A DNA stretch of 64,000 nt from Topomyia yanbarensis (GCF_030247195.1 NC_080672.1:304265115-304329114); one strand, 5' to 3'; shown: positions 23,101 through 35,181, numbered from the stretch's first letter. Numbers and translations are program-made. The notes: generated from the sequence alone by a model not told the origin.

Positions 23101-23494
23101 ATTTAATCTCGTTAAGAAATGCGCAACAGTACCACTACTTTAAAATAGCCCTAATTAATTCCCCTTAATCTTGAACCACTCTTTCTAGTTATCTCTAGTT
23201 AATAAGCTTGTAAAATGTTCCGCTTAGTTAATAATTATTTTTTCTACAATCTCCCTTCTAAAAATCATAAAGTGAATTACTATACAAAGAACACACAAAT
23301 GACCCGTCCCCCAAATCTTACGAATATTATATTATACCCTCTTTTATATGTATAAGTTAGCTGTAGTTTTTTTTTTAGTTTTATTATATAAAACAAAATA
23401 ATATTGAAATGTGTATCCCCCTAGTTTTAAGAAATTCAAAATGTAAAACAATGAAAAAATGGCACCTTTAAGCTAACGCATACGTGCCTTATCA

Positions 23495-23519
23495 AATAAA
23501 CAAATTGAAAAAAAAAAAA
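23495..23519 (+). terminator. Polyadenylation signal and A-tail of the I-like element
   Basis: AATAAA at 23495-23500, then a run of 12 A at 23508-23519, directly before the right target-site duplication. This is the expected 3' end of a retrotransposed RNA. Confidence 0.85.
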
Positions 23520-23532
23520 TCAATCATATTCT
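23520..23532 (+). repeat. Target-site duplication, right copy
   Basis: TCAATCATATTCT, identical to 17204-17216. Confidence 0.9.
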
Positions 23533-23689
23533 AAACACTCTCAACTTCAACTTGCAATTGAAAAGGGTACAAATCTTTTTATTAATTGGAATAATCTCGT
23601 GTACATGTATACATGTAAACATTCCTCTTAAATAAACTTATCAATAAATTTGTTCACGTATTCAATTTTAATTCGTAGAATGTGATCTT

Positions 23690-24800
23690 TAATTGATATT
23701 TATTCCAAACTTGTGAAAATTCTCTCCACGTCGACAGGTATCGTGTTCAATTAGAATGACATTCACAGTTAATTTTGAATTCAAATTGAAATATTTCAAT
23801 CAATTTTTTAATCAAAGTTTATGATAACTATCATGGCACCAGTTACAACCAATGGATTCACCACCCCAAACTCGACGAGCGCGCATTCAAACTGAATGAA
23901 AACATGCATATGTATAACAATTTATTTTCTTTTGTGCATTGAATATTATGTCACTACAAAATGCTGTACATCATCGGCCAACTATCAACTATCGAACACG
24001 TTAAAGTTCTAAGTTCAGAAACATATCGGCTACATTGTTCTCACAAGCTATGGAGCGAGAAAAGAAATGCTATTTTACTACAAGAAAATATAGGAATGAA
24101 AAACAATTCAACATGTTATCTAATTAACTCATTTTCTTTAATTTGACGTTATTGTTTCTTAACATTGTCGTGTATCGCATATCAGAACGCAGCCATATAA
24201 ATGACAGCATCGTTTGGTTAAAGCTTGCCAAATATTTTAGGCCGGTTTAACCCATTCATGCCCATGTTGTTTGTGGACAACAACGATTTTAAACAGCTAT
24301 AACTTTTGTTTGAGGCAAGATTTCTTCACAAAAACAAGTAAGGCTAATATATGTGACTATTGCCTTTCATTTGAGTATTAACAGTTGCAAGGATCAGCTC
24401 TAGAACTGAAGTTATTGCAATTAGTCTGATTGAATTCCGATGTAGCAGTGCTGCCTGGGACAGTTTATGTTGATGACGGAAAATGAATTTTTCATATATC
24501 TTCGTTATGTTGCAATATTTTTGAAAACTGATAAAACTTATTAATTTAGACTGTCTTTGGCTACATTTGACACATAATTGGACTATTGTAAATATTCTAG
24601 AAGAATTGCATTGAGCATTAGAAGGTAAAAATTGAGCAGCTTCAAACACTGCAAGGGAAACATCTATCTTTCTGAAAAAAAGGCTTTTCGTGATTCTTGA
24701 TCCCACCGTTTTGAAGGAAAAATAGTTTTGAAACCCTACATGCACTAGTAAAAAGTTGGGCATGAAAGGGTTAAATACAGTTAGTACGACTTTGAGCTTA
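23690..24800 (+). repeat. Unclassified long repeat, tail-only copy
   Basis: Carries the blocks GGTATCGTGTTCAATTAGAA (about 23740), AAACATGCATATGTATA (about 23900) and the TTACGGCT end (about 24796), all also found at 26970-27900. It is immediately followed by the head of the next copy, so two copies lie head-to-tail. It contains the TTAA-flanked MITE at 24251-24770. Confidence 0.75.
24251..24770 (+). mobile_element. piggyBac-like MITE (TTAA target)
   Basis: Terminal inverted repeats CCCWTTCATGCCCA at both ends, directly flanked by TTAA (24247-24250 and 24771-24774). The paralogous repeat at about 27865 has the uninterrupted GGTTTAAAAACAG sequence, an empty site. TTAA targets and CCC-starting ends fit the piggyBac superfamily. 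No transposase was seen; the reverse ORF across it has no recognisable domain. Confidence 0.85.
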
Positions 24801-24805
24801 CGGCT

Positions 24806-27800
24806 ATTAAATATAACGACAAACAATCTGCTACAAATATTCTTACTTTGATCGTTATTTAAATGATATCAAAGCACGCTTATATTGTTTCGTAATTTAT
24901 AATTTTCCAGCATATCTTTAACGACTTGCATTTCCGCTGTAGAGCAAATTGTCGCTTTATTCTTATTGATAGAACAGATATGCACAGGGTATGAAAGAAT
25001 TGTGAAAGTTGAGACTGGACAGATAACTTATCTAAATGACACAAAAAGTTGAATACGGAAGAATGGCCGAAATCGTGCCGGAACTTAAGGGGGCTGTGTA
25101 AGATATTATCGGTTAAAAACATGGCTTCTTAATTTTTTTTCGATGCAAGGATTGTTTGTCTATTCAGTCAGATGCCACGTCGAAAAATTGTTTTGCGGTG
25201 TACATCATAACTCAAAATCTGTCCAATCGTTGAGACATTTGCACAGTTGTTTTTCATGTCATTCCACAAGTGACTACAGGTGTTTTTATTTTTTGGTTGA
25301 TTTTTGAATTTTTCGTGGCTCTTTGAGTCCACAATCAAATTTTTGCTGAAAACGATAACATGTGCTATTGTAAAAATAATAAAACTAAGCATTTTGCAAA
25401 ATGCTCTTTTAGTTACCTAGGCAATGATGTGAAGAAGAAAAACTGTGTAAAATTTTAGAACGATTAGTCCAGGAAATTTTGAGTTAAGGTTTACACCGCA
25501 TTTTTTCGAGGTGCCTGCTGAAGATTCACTATCTGCATCCAGTGTCAGGTTTAATTTTCAAAGTTATAATTGTCAATCCATTATCAGACAGATCGCTGAC
25601 TGTATGAAGTAAACCACAATTAAACAGTTATTTTGAAAACGGGATATGACGCTTTCTCAATTTTTGCCTGACGTCAGCCAACTTTTGTTTAATTGAACAT
25701 TTTAACAGTCCAGAAATTGTCAAATTCTCAGCTCAGTTTCTGAACTTTTGGTAATTAAGGCTTGATTGTGCTGATAATTTGAATTGCTACATTTTCAGCA
25801 AAGTAGGCCTGTCAAATTATATAAGCATGGTTGGTAGAGTAGTTGGGTAGGATAGTATAATAAGCCCTAACAGGCCAAATGTCAGATTTCTATTCGAAGG
25901 ACCTTATAATTATCTGAAGCATATAAATAATTTGCAAAACAGCAATTTATACAAACATTCCATAAGAGGTAGGCTTACACCATTTTTCTATAAGCACTTG
26001 ATTTAATTTGAAACAGTCAGATTTGGCGGAACTGTCTGACCATTAAATACAATGTTAGAGAAGCTCTCTCAGGCTAGCGACTAAGTGTACATTAAGAATT
26101 ATACATGTTTTCACAAAAACTCATAACCGAATAATACACCCCATAACATTTTCAATTGTATGCACCATTATTAGCAAAATAACGTTTTAGCCAATTATGG
26201 ATCCTAAATAATTGTAATGATATTTTGTTTAAGCTAAATCGAAGATTCCAAAAATTTTCAAAAGAAATGAATACATCAGACTATTAAATGGCATAAACAG
26301 TGAACTTTCAATTAACTTCATTGTACGGTTTAATAACATTGCCGTGTATTGCCGAACGCAGTATTGCAAATGGCAGCATCATGTTAGTGGAAGAAGGTAA
26401 AAATATGCAAAAAGTTGTCATGCTCCTCATTTCATTTCATTTGTCATTTCGTTATTTTCAATCCTCTCTTCGGCTTTCTTCTGGATGAATATGGCTCTCT
26501 TTGCTCGCAATAAAGATGACCATAAATAAGCCTGTTTTATCAGGTAGGAAAGACAAGCACCATCGAACTACATTTTCCCGCATTTTCGATTTCCTGGTTC
26601 TTTCCTTCTCTCTACACGCTTTATTTCAATTGCTCAACGAAGGGTTTCAGGAGAGCATTTTTGGATTAATCAAATCGATTATCGCATATTCAGATCAAAA
26701 TTGTTTTTTTCGAATTAGAAACAAAACTGCAATAAGAATTGCTTTGATTTTTTTTACATATCGCTATGAGAATAGTTGGGACCATTTAATTCTTTAATAT
26801 AAATAAATAACATATTTATTGCGAATTACTGCCTATATATCTGTCGTATCTCACATAAAAAAGTGAAAAGAAAGTTAGTTTTTTTCATTGGATAGATCCA
26901 AATGAGTGACAATTTATTCCAAGCTTGTGGAAATTCCCTTGTAGCGAATATTAATATTCTCCCTCCACGTCGTGGTATCGTGTTCAATTAGAATGACATT
27001 CACAGTTCATTTTTAATTCAAATTGGAATATTTCAACTTCAAATCAAACTATGCTATATTTCACCCTAAGGAGGAAAATTTGGTAAAAACCAAAATTTCT
27101 CACTAGGGTGAAAATTTGTTGGTAAAAACCAGTCTTTGTACAGGAGGGCACAAATCCTTATTTCATACTATGTTGCGTTTCGGCTTCGCCTCTTCAGAAA
27201 CCGACACTAACGTATTGTCGGAATAGATTAGCGCCGGCTTGACGCAAATCCCTTAAAACTAAAACACACTATGTGTTTCAATCAAACGACTGATCAAACG
27301 TGATGTCCCGTTCGAGCAGAAGTTCTGTTTATGCCGATGAGACACAAGTGAAGCCGAAACTTGTCTTGGCTTAGCAGGCCTATGCGAAAGCACTATGCTA
27401 TATTCAAATCAAAGTTTAAATAAACTATCATGGCACTAGTTACAACCGATGGTACAACCACCCCAAACTCAAACTGCATGAAAACATGCATATGTATACT
27501 AATTTATTTCCTTTTATGCTTTGCATATTATGTCACTACAAAATTCTGTACATCATCAGCAAACTGTCAACTATCCAACACATTAAAGTTCTAAGTTCAG
27601 AAATGTATCGGCTACAAGTTGACAAAAGTTTGCTCATTCGCTCTGAAACGAAACATATTACGAAGAAATGCTATTTTAATTCATGAAACTATCGGAATGA
27701 AAAATAATTCACCATGTTGTCTAATTTACTCACTTTCGTTAACTTTAATTTGTTATTTTTTAACATTGTCGTGTATCGCAGATCAGAACGCAGCCATATA

Positions 27801-27900
27801 AATGACAGCATCGTTTGGTTAAAGCTTACCAAATATTTTAGGCCGATTTAAAAGTTAGCCTGGTTTAAAAACAGTTAATACACTTTTGAGCTTACGGCTA
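24806..27900 (+). repeat. Unclassified long repeat, copy B
   Basis: The most complete copy, with the same block order as 6675-10493 but without the hAT-like and 9181-9888 insertions. It contains one extra insertion (27061-27391). No ORF shows a recognised domain. It could be a large non-autonomous transposon or a diverged segmental duplication. Confidence 0.75.
27061..27391 (+). mobile_element. 331-bp insertion with 13-bp target duplication
   Basis: ACTATGCTATATT occurs at 27048-27060 and exactly again at 27392-27404. The paralogous copy near 23800 lacks the segment between. The insert holds GTTTCGGCTTCGCCTC near 27175 and the partly inverse GAAGCCGAAAC near 27350. The 13-bp exact duplication suggests retroposition (SINE-like), but no poly-A tail or RNA polymerase III boxes are evident. 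Confidence 0.75.
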
Positions 27901-29171
27901 GATGGATTAAAACAGGTTTTTAATGTTGTTTCTACATTTATAAATCTGTGTGATTTTTAGTGAAATATAATTTAAAATTGAGGCCATGGCGCGATATGTC
28001 GCCATCCAAACATTAAGTATAACTCCTTGTTTAGCTTGTTTAAACTAGAACTATGTATAGTTTAACTAAATCTGTCAAATTATGAGCGTGTATTGTGCTT
28101 AAGTGACAGAAAACTATTTTTTCGGTTCAAGTATAATAATATGGCCAGGGAGAGTAACTAATCTCTAACGAGATAATTGTTACAAAATCGTTCAATTTTC
28201 TCCTTAAGGAGTAATATAACATATTGTGACACATTCGCTTGATGACTGAAAACAAGATTCAGCAGCAAACTGAACTCCTTTACTTTCGGGGCATCTATTC
28301 GTGATCTAACGCTAGATGTCGACCGCCAGATTGAACGGGAGTGCATTGATGATGTTTTTATTTTCTTCTGTCGAAACACATTGGAAAGTAAATTCTGAAT
28401 TTTATAAATACAACCAATATTATAATGAAATGTTATTTCTTCTAATGAAAAGTTATATTGATGAAGAAAATATGTTTCCTGCCTCTGAAAAATATCCAGA
28501 TGGCAAATTGCTTGTTACATCACTAAAAATTCGTTCTTCCGGTTTCAATTTATACTAAATTGAAATTCAGATATTGAAATTTTGATAAAAAAAAACACGA
28601 TGGTGGGCAAAAATCACTGAATTAAAGAGTGAAGGTGTTGACAGTAGAGGTTATTCACCGATAAATCCAATTTCTAGACAAACATTTTCCATATCTAAAT
28701 CAACCAATCTAACCTCAACAATACAAAAATAATTCCGGATCTCAATAATTCGCAATCAAAATTAAATCTTGAGTTCAACTGAATGTTTTGGTGTCAAACG
28801 AAAGAACGAGTGTTTGCTTATCATCTGTAATCAAACTTTTTGTGAAACTATGTGATATTTATTTTAAAACAATTAAAATAGAACAACCATCCTATTCGGC
28901 ATTCTGTTGGTGGATGCGTTCTCAAATGCTCACCCCACTTTGACAAGTCGTTCGTCCAGTGTCAATTTTATCACTCCTAGTATGCCCTGCATGGATCTCT
29001 TCTTGTGTCAAACAATAAGCGTCAGTATTGATTGGTTGTTTGTGAGTTTGCTTATGATTACCTTTTTTACTTCTTTGTGAATCAGTAAACGCTGACCAGT
29101 CGGCACCTAATCGTATTTCCGGTTATATGAAAGCTGCTGTGTCGATATTTAAATCTGAACCGTTTATCATA
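27901..29171 (+). other. Gene-free AT-rich stretch
   Basis: No domain-bearing ORF. An ORF at 28316-28558 has no recognised similarity. Confidence 0.35.
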
Positions 29172-29195
29172 ACTTTGGCCAATGCGCTGAGTGAA

Positions 29196-30602
29196 GATAG
29201 ATCGAAGTAGACTGTGACCGACGAAGGACGTGAAAATTTTTGACACGTGTTCAATTTGTGCTCAAGAAATTCAAATGAATAGGATATGAAGTTATAAAAA
29301 ATTTTTAATTTACAAACGAAATCGTTGGAGTGCATCAGGTAGTGGATAGTGATTAAGAAGCTTGTAGCAAATGTGCAGTGGATTCGTCGGAATAATATTC
29401 AATAAGAGCTGGTGCGCTGCTTACAATGTATTCCGAGGGCCCGGTACTTTCTGTCCCGCTAAGTGCACTTACACTCCCGCTAGTTGGTCAGAGCGAGTTT
29501 GGGCGTGGTAAGGATGGTGGTACAAGATAAGAAATGGGCAAAGAAACAAATAATTCCCGGCTACACAAAGGAAGGATGATGGAAACGTGTCTTGATAGTG
29601 TCTTGGAAGTTCCCAGTTAAATGGCTACTGAAGCTAGTAATGGTGCTTTAACGAAGTGAAACTAGGGGGTTTCGATTTAGCAAAAAGATTTCACTTGTAA
29701 GCTAATTTGATCCAGTCCAGTCAGCTTTTAATCGTTTTTTAATCGCGAGCGTTCGTAAAATTTATGAAAAAGTTGCGAATACAGCATTATCCGGGCATTG
29801 CTGCTTTGTAACTTTTATGAATTCCACTTTTAATTCAAATTGTTTAATGGTGTAAGTATTTACTCAACTAGAAAATAAATATTCTTGGTTTAGTGTATCC
29901 TCGAGGTATAAGTAACTAGTCCTGGATAAATCTTTTAACTGCTTTCTCGGCTGTGAGATATAACATGAGTATTGAAAAAGATTGTACCCCGCGTGTTTGA
30001 CTGCGCACATACACAAGCGCTAATCAGGAAAGTTATTGAAATCTGGTTTTTATGGAAGCGTTTTCGTGGGATTTTATTTTTTTCTTATTCTTGAAGATGT
30101 TTGAGGGTTTTTCGTTCTTATATTACTGATCAACCGATTTCGACAATTTTCTTTATCATTATTCCAGAGAGCGAGTAAAGGCGCTATAATCTTGGCTTTA
30201 TAGGCAGGGCAGGTCCAATAACCTCTGCCCCATCCCAGGAACTTAGGACCAAAGGAGTGACATTAACCCTCTTAGCCAAGTCACTCCCAACGATTTATCA
30301 AACCCCTATCAAATTGAAACGGTTGTGTACGGTTGTCTACGTTTCTTCCTTTTTCAAGCTTCAAAATGATTCGTTGATCAAATTCTTCATTAAATGAATA
30401 ATCTAATTGCCGTAGTATTTTGAATCATCTTCATTTTGTGCGCTGCACAGTTGGCCTGGCCGCTTTAATGTTTGTGTCACATAGTATATGAACCACAAAC
30501 ATTAATATTGACAAGAAAAATTGTAGGCGAATGTTTGCAATTTTGCAGGATCCCTACATGTATTGGCTGTGTATGTGTAGACTAGACTAGACTAGACTAG
30601 AC
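29196..30602 (+). mobile_element. Insertion with (TAGAC)n tail and 24-bp direct repeats
   Basis: A 24-base sequence beginning ACTTTGGCCAATGCG lies at 29172-29195 and again, identical, at 30601-30624. The segment between ends in about five TAGAC units (30578-30602). A short-tandem-repeat tail plus a long variable target duplication is typical of RTE-like LINEs and the SINEs they mobilise. No RT-coding region is visible, so this would be a 5'-truncated or non-autonomous copy. The clade is inferred. Confidence 0.6.
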
Positions 30603-30624
30603 TTTGGCCAATGCGCTGAGTGAA

Positions 30625-32609
30625 CAGGCCGGGCCTAGTCGATCTTGATAATCATGACCGAATGTATCATGATTCCTTGTACGTCCATCATCTGCACATC
30701 TTCACTCAGGTCAGTTATCTCCGTGAAAATTATGTGACCTTTCAAATCACATAAATACTTGCATACATGTACAGATCGATCTGAGACTAGGCCCTCTGAA
30801 CCTTGATTTGGAAGGCGAGATTTGTAGTGGTTACACAGGAGAAGGGCGGAAATTACAAACAGTCGAATGGTTTTAGTTTGTATATATTTGAAGTAGCAAT
30901 ACAAATTATTCGATAAAAAAAATCATTTATAAACAACTCCACATTAATTTACGATAAATGTTATGTTACCTACCAGATTTTTTGTTTGTCAGTTTTGAAA
31001 GGGTTGGGACCACCTGCCAGATTTATCATTATCGTCATCTTGGAAAATTTGCAGTGATAGGATCTAGTGTAAATTTTGCATAACATTTGGTGCAGCAGGC
31101 TTTCTTAGAAAGGGGATCTTTACTAGAACTAAAAATTTAATGTTTTCGACGGGAAACATACCTGTGTGAAAATGTTTTCCATACATGCAGCAATTGTTTA
31201 CATTTCGGGAATTCTTGTTTAGAGTTTCGAACCACTGCGCTCGCCGAAATTCCTCAGGCGCAATGTGGCCAGTATAAAAGTAAGGAAATCCGGTTTTGAC
31301 CTTTTTGTTAACTGAATCCAAATCCGTTCACAATGCAACGTCTTGGCATTTGGATAAGTTCAATTTTTTTTTTCAAAGCAGTACAGCAGCACGAGAAAAG
31401 GCGACAAAAAACAAACGCACGAATATCAATAAAAAATCACATTTATTGTTTGACACGAGAACAAATTTTAAATCGGCATGCTAGGATTGATAAACTTGAC
31501 ACTGGACCGACTTGTCAAAGTGAGGTGCACATTTGAGAACGCAGCCAACAACAAAAAGCTGAACATCATCAATGCAAGAAAATATTTTCATCATCATTTG
31601 ACTGGTACGGAAAATGAAATCTAGTTGGCGCATCGAGCGAAAAAGTTTCACATTTGAGAGCCAATAGATAGAAGATGTGTAGGTGTGTTCACAAGTAGTG
31701 TTTCTTATTTTGGACTAGCATCCGTCTGGTGTATTAGTCAAATGCCATGGTTCAGTGGAGACAAAGTGAAAAACCAGGACCTTCACTAATTTTCACCCAG
31801 TTTGCAACGGGCTGCTCGTAGTTCTTCGGATATTGGAACACACTAGTAATTTAACCGCCATGTCGCTACAACTGATATTATTCACACATCACATTATATG
31901 AAATACAAAATTACGAAACTTGCATTACTTACTTGTAATTTAGGTAGCATTGAAAAACGCCAATTGGTTCAATTCATTGCACTTGTTAAAAATGCTAGAT
32001 TTTGAAAACATGCAGAGATCTATCAACAATCTCACTTTCGAAATACTATTATCCCTTCCATTCGAGATCCCTTATCCAGATCAGGAAAAATTCTTCAAAG
32101 CAATTCATGATATGTTTCAGGTCATTTTTTAAACCATGAGATCTGTTATTTACAATTTCTTGATTACTACTTCGAGTACTACACATGTTGAATTAGGTCA
32201 AAACATGAAAAACTTTGTAGTCAGACGACCGAACAATGCCAGATTAGTAGACAATATCTGAAATATAATCACTGACATACTTCACATTAACAACTTTTTC
32301 AAAAGCTTTTTGAATAACATGCGTTATATCAAATACCTAGGTGTATTTATTTTCATTTTTAAAACTAGTATTGGCAACCATAGATTTAAATTGTTCAAAT
32401 TGTTAAGTGATGTATTTCGTATTACTATAAAAATATATTTAGTTATATAAATATTTCGAGGTTTTCGGGGTAACTTTGATCAGCGAAATCCTTGCATCGA
32501 AAAACAGAAATATCGATTGAAAGGTTGTGTAAATTGCATGTCTACAGGCAATTTTATGGCCCAATATCGTGACGTCCCAATAGTAAACATAATTACTAGG
32601 AAGGATACA
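30625..32609 (+). other. Gene-free stretch
   Basis: Only short ORFs without recognised domains. AT-rich, nothing else identified. Confidence 0.35.
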
Positions 32610-32613
32610 GATG

Positions 32614-32898
32614 AGGGACGATCCATAAATGACGTAGCATTTTTTAGTGTTTTTAGCACCCTCCTCCCCCATCGTAGCATTTCGTCACAAACCTCTAACC
32701 CCCCCCTGGTAATTACGTAGCATGACGGTAATCCCCCCCGTAAAATTTAGAAACCAATAAAAAACGATGTTGGTTATTCCCCTTTAAAAAAGCTACGTAG
32801 CATGACATGACCCCCTACCCTCCTGTCGTCACACATCATCACAAAATACAAAACTCCCCTTCCCCCATATAATGCTACGTCATTTATGGATGATCCCT
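32614..32898 (+). mobile_element. 285-bp MITE, 27-bp terminal inverted repeats
   Basis: Ends AGGGACGATCCATAAATGAC... and its inverse (…GTCATTTATGGATGATCCCT) match over 27 bp with two mismatches. The flanks are GATG at 32610-32613 and 32899-32902, a possible 4-bp target duplication. The interior is C-rich with GTAGCAT motifs. A related decayed right end is at 14098-14121. No transposase. Confidence 0.85.
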
Positions 32899-32902
32899 GA
32901 TG

Positions 32903-33830
32903 GAAAATAGAAAATAGTTAACAATGACAATCTCAGATTTTTATGATTTATTCGACAAGCATATTTACGGTTTCTAAAACACTTAGCACTTCTGTTATAG
33001 ATTGTCGAGAGATACTGAACATGTTTACAATAGAATTGATTTTTGTTACGAAAATTTTGTTGGAGGAAATCATCTTATCGTGTTGTACTGAAAAAACTGT
33101 CTTATGACCAAAGATATTCCTTGTTATAAATACACATCACAAACAAATTAAAATTAGGCGACCATAGTAATTTTTGCCATATGTTAATTAATTGCACCGC
33201 ACTTTTGGTATTCTTTATTATAACTCAAGCTTTACTTGTTTCTTTTCAGATATTCAACGCAACATTGTTTGATAAAGATTAACCAGAGGAGCGATTCGTA
33301 GTTTTGTTAAGTGTAATGAAAATACATAAAAATTCAAGTGAAACATTTGAAAATTGTAATTCAAGAGTGTCTTTAAGTCAGAAATATGCAAAGTGATTGT
33401 TTTCTTCATGTATGCAAGAATGCAGCATATTCCCGTCATAAATGTATAATGTCTCATCTAGAGCGATAGAGAAGAAAAGTAGTTTAAAGTTATTATTAAT
33501 TAGCTAAATTTGTCCCTCTTCACGTTTCGACGCACGTTCCGTGCTCGGAAGAACCATGAAGAAAGTACTGGACATGCGTCAGTATCGATCAACGAAAAAG
33601 TTCAAATTAATATTGAAAATCCGAGCCAACCGCTACCGTGAGGCACCTTAGAGGATCGTGATCCACGTGTCGTGTTAAGGATCCTGTCTCCACTATTTGC
33701 CGTCCCACTAGACGGACACTATCGGTCGAGCCGCACAGTTTGTAGTTTGATAGGTTGGGCCCCGTTCCTGTTAGAAGCGGTTGGTGCTTAGAACCTAGGC
33801 AACAACCCCAACATCTGAACACCGGACGCC
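32903..33830 (+). other. Upstream region / 5' UTR of the vein-like gene
   Basis: AT-rich up to about 33530, then a GC-richer leader just before the ATG at 33831. A pyrimidine-rich tract ending in CAG at 33247-33249 (TTGTTTCTTTTCAG) looks like a splice acceptor, which would make 33250-33830 the 5' UTR of the exon. No TATA box or initiator could be assigned. Confidence 0.4.
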
Positions 33831-35175
33831 ATGTACTTGCGCAAATGGAGTCCCATTAAATATTTAATGTACTTATGGCTAGCAATTCTCGTGTGGATAT
33901 TTTGTCGGTGTGAAAGTGCCGCCACGATGCACTTGGCCCCGACCTCGTCCTACGCCAGTAGCAGTAGTATCATTGGTAGTAGTAGCAGCAGCAGCAGCAG
34001 TAGTAGTGATAGTATAAATAGTATAACGGAGCTGTTTGCCAACGGAAATCGCAATCAGGTAGTGGCTGCGGGTCCCAGAGGTGATGCTAGCGAGTTAGTG
34101 GACTCCACGAGTCCGTACCAGTGGCAACCACCGCGATGGCCATTCACACCGGAATCGACCACTCAGCGGCAGCAAGTCACTTCACGACTCTTTACCAAAT
34201 TGGTTGGAAAAACTGCCAGCAACAGCGCACGCCGATGGACGCCAGTTCAAGTGGCGGACCTCTCGAGCTATCGACCAATTAACTACGCTAATCGTGTGCT
34301 TGTAGAAAATGCCAATAAACAGCTGATTAATCCCACATACTTGAGAGAACATCAACAACAACAACAAAAACAACAGCAGCAGCAACTGCCGAAACTGCCA
34401 GCTAGCCTAAGTCAGTCCAACACGAACCAAGATAGTCCGAATAATAAAAATAATAATAATAATAACAGCAAAATCAACACTAGCAGTAGTAGTATTAATA
34501 GCACCAGTAGTAGCCGCAACATCAGCAGTAGTACTAGTATTAGCGATGAAAGCGTTTCCTTAGCTGAGGAACGGCTACAGCTCCAATGGAAGCTACGAAT
34601 GAACCAAAAACGAGCGCGTCGGCTGGCGCATCGCATGCAGCTTGGTGCAACCCCCGGCGACGCGTTAATCCTTGCAAATCGCAACCGACGAGACTCGGCC
34701 CGTCTCACCGCTGCGGCCACCTTCAGTAGTCATCAAGCGCAGCGGCGACTTGGCCCAGGAGCTGGAGGACCTGGTAGTGGACCAGCTCGTCGCTACTGCT
34801 CGGCCCGAGATCCGGCCACGTTGGCCTTTGACGCACCGGTCGTGTTCGAGGGTAAGGTCAAATCGATGAGCAGCGATCGGAGGGCCAACTTTTCCGTGAC
34901 CTTCGAAATAGTGGCAGTCCACAAGAAGCACACCCGGTTCTACCTGCCGAACAATGTGCGGCTGCAGTTCACCTATCGGAACTTTAGTGAGTGCGACATC
35001 TACCGCGAAGTGTACCGCGAGCGGGGCATAGTGCGCGAAGAACTCGAGCAGGGCAAAGTGTACTTTCTGTTCGTGAAGCAGCTCGATCTGGGCAATTTCT
35101 CCATCCTCGGTCAGCCGATCCGGAAGACCAGACGCACCACCAACGGGGTGCTGGAGGGGGTTAGTGAAACATATG
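33831..35175 (+). CDS. vn: Vein-like secreted EGFR ligand, first coding exon (partial)
   Basis: Encodes 448 codons plus one base (phase 1). Residues 1-26 form a signal peptide with a hydrophobic core (YLWLAILVWIF). A long low-complexity region follows: Ser tract about 40-55, Gln tract about 170-185, Asn/Ser tract about 195-240, and basic sites (KRARR, NRNRRD). From Cys323 (RYCSARDPATLAF) to the exon end is a compact conserved-looking domain with two Cys (323, about 388) and three NFS glycosylation sequons. In Drosophila, Vein is a secreted neuregulin-like activator of EGFR whose Ig and EGF domains lie further C-terminal; they would be in downstream exons not found here. The identity rests on recalled resemblance of the CSARDP region, so it is likely rather than certain. 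Reading on past 35175 soon meets a stop. Confidence 0.72.
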
Positions 35176-35181
35176 GTGAGT
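35176..35181 (+). promoter_or_regulatory. 5' splice site (GTGAGT)
   Basis: GTGAGT directly follows the last conserved codons of the exon (…ATATG|GTGAGT). It leaves phase 1, the phase expected before an Ig-type module. The ORF ends a few codons later, which supports splicing here. Confidence 0.75.

Larger units (their letters stand above)
17217..23519 (+). mobile_element. I-clade-like non-LTR retrotransposon, apparently full length
   Basis: The insert is bounded by a perfect 13-bp target-site duplication and ends in AATAAA plus 12 A. It has a 235-bp 5' UTR, ORF1 with three CCHC knuckles, ORF2 with APE endonuclease, RT and RNase H, then a 3' UTR of about 1 kb with a two-copy tandem repeat. RNase H after the RT plus a three-knuckle ORF1 points to the I clade. 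Perfect duplication and almost intact ORFs suggest recent insertion. The only visible coding defect is one missing base in ORF2 near 20966. Such elements move by target-primed reverse transcription. Confidence 0.93.

Noticed and set aside
24344..24826. Reverse ORF of 160 codons
   Set aside because: Lies across the TTAA MITE and its edge; no transposase-like motif.
34412..34720. Reverse Leu-rich ORF opposite the vein-like exon
   Set aside because: Antisense of Ser/Asn-codon repeats in the real exon.
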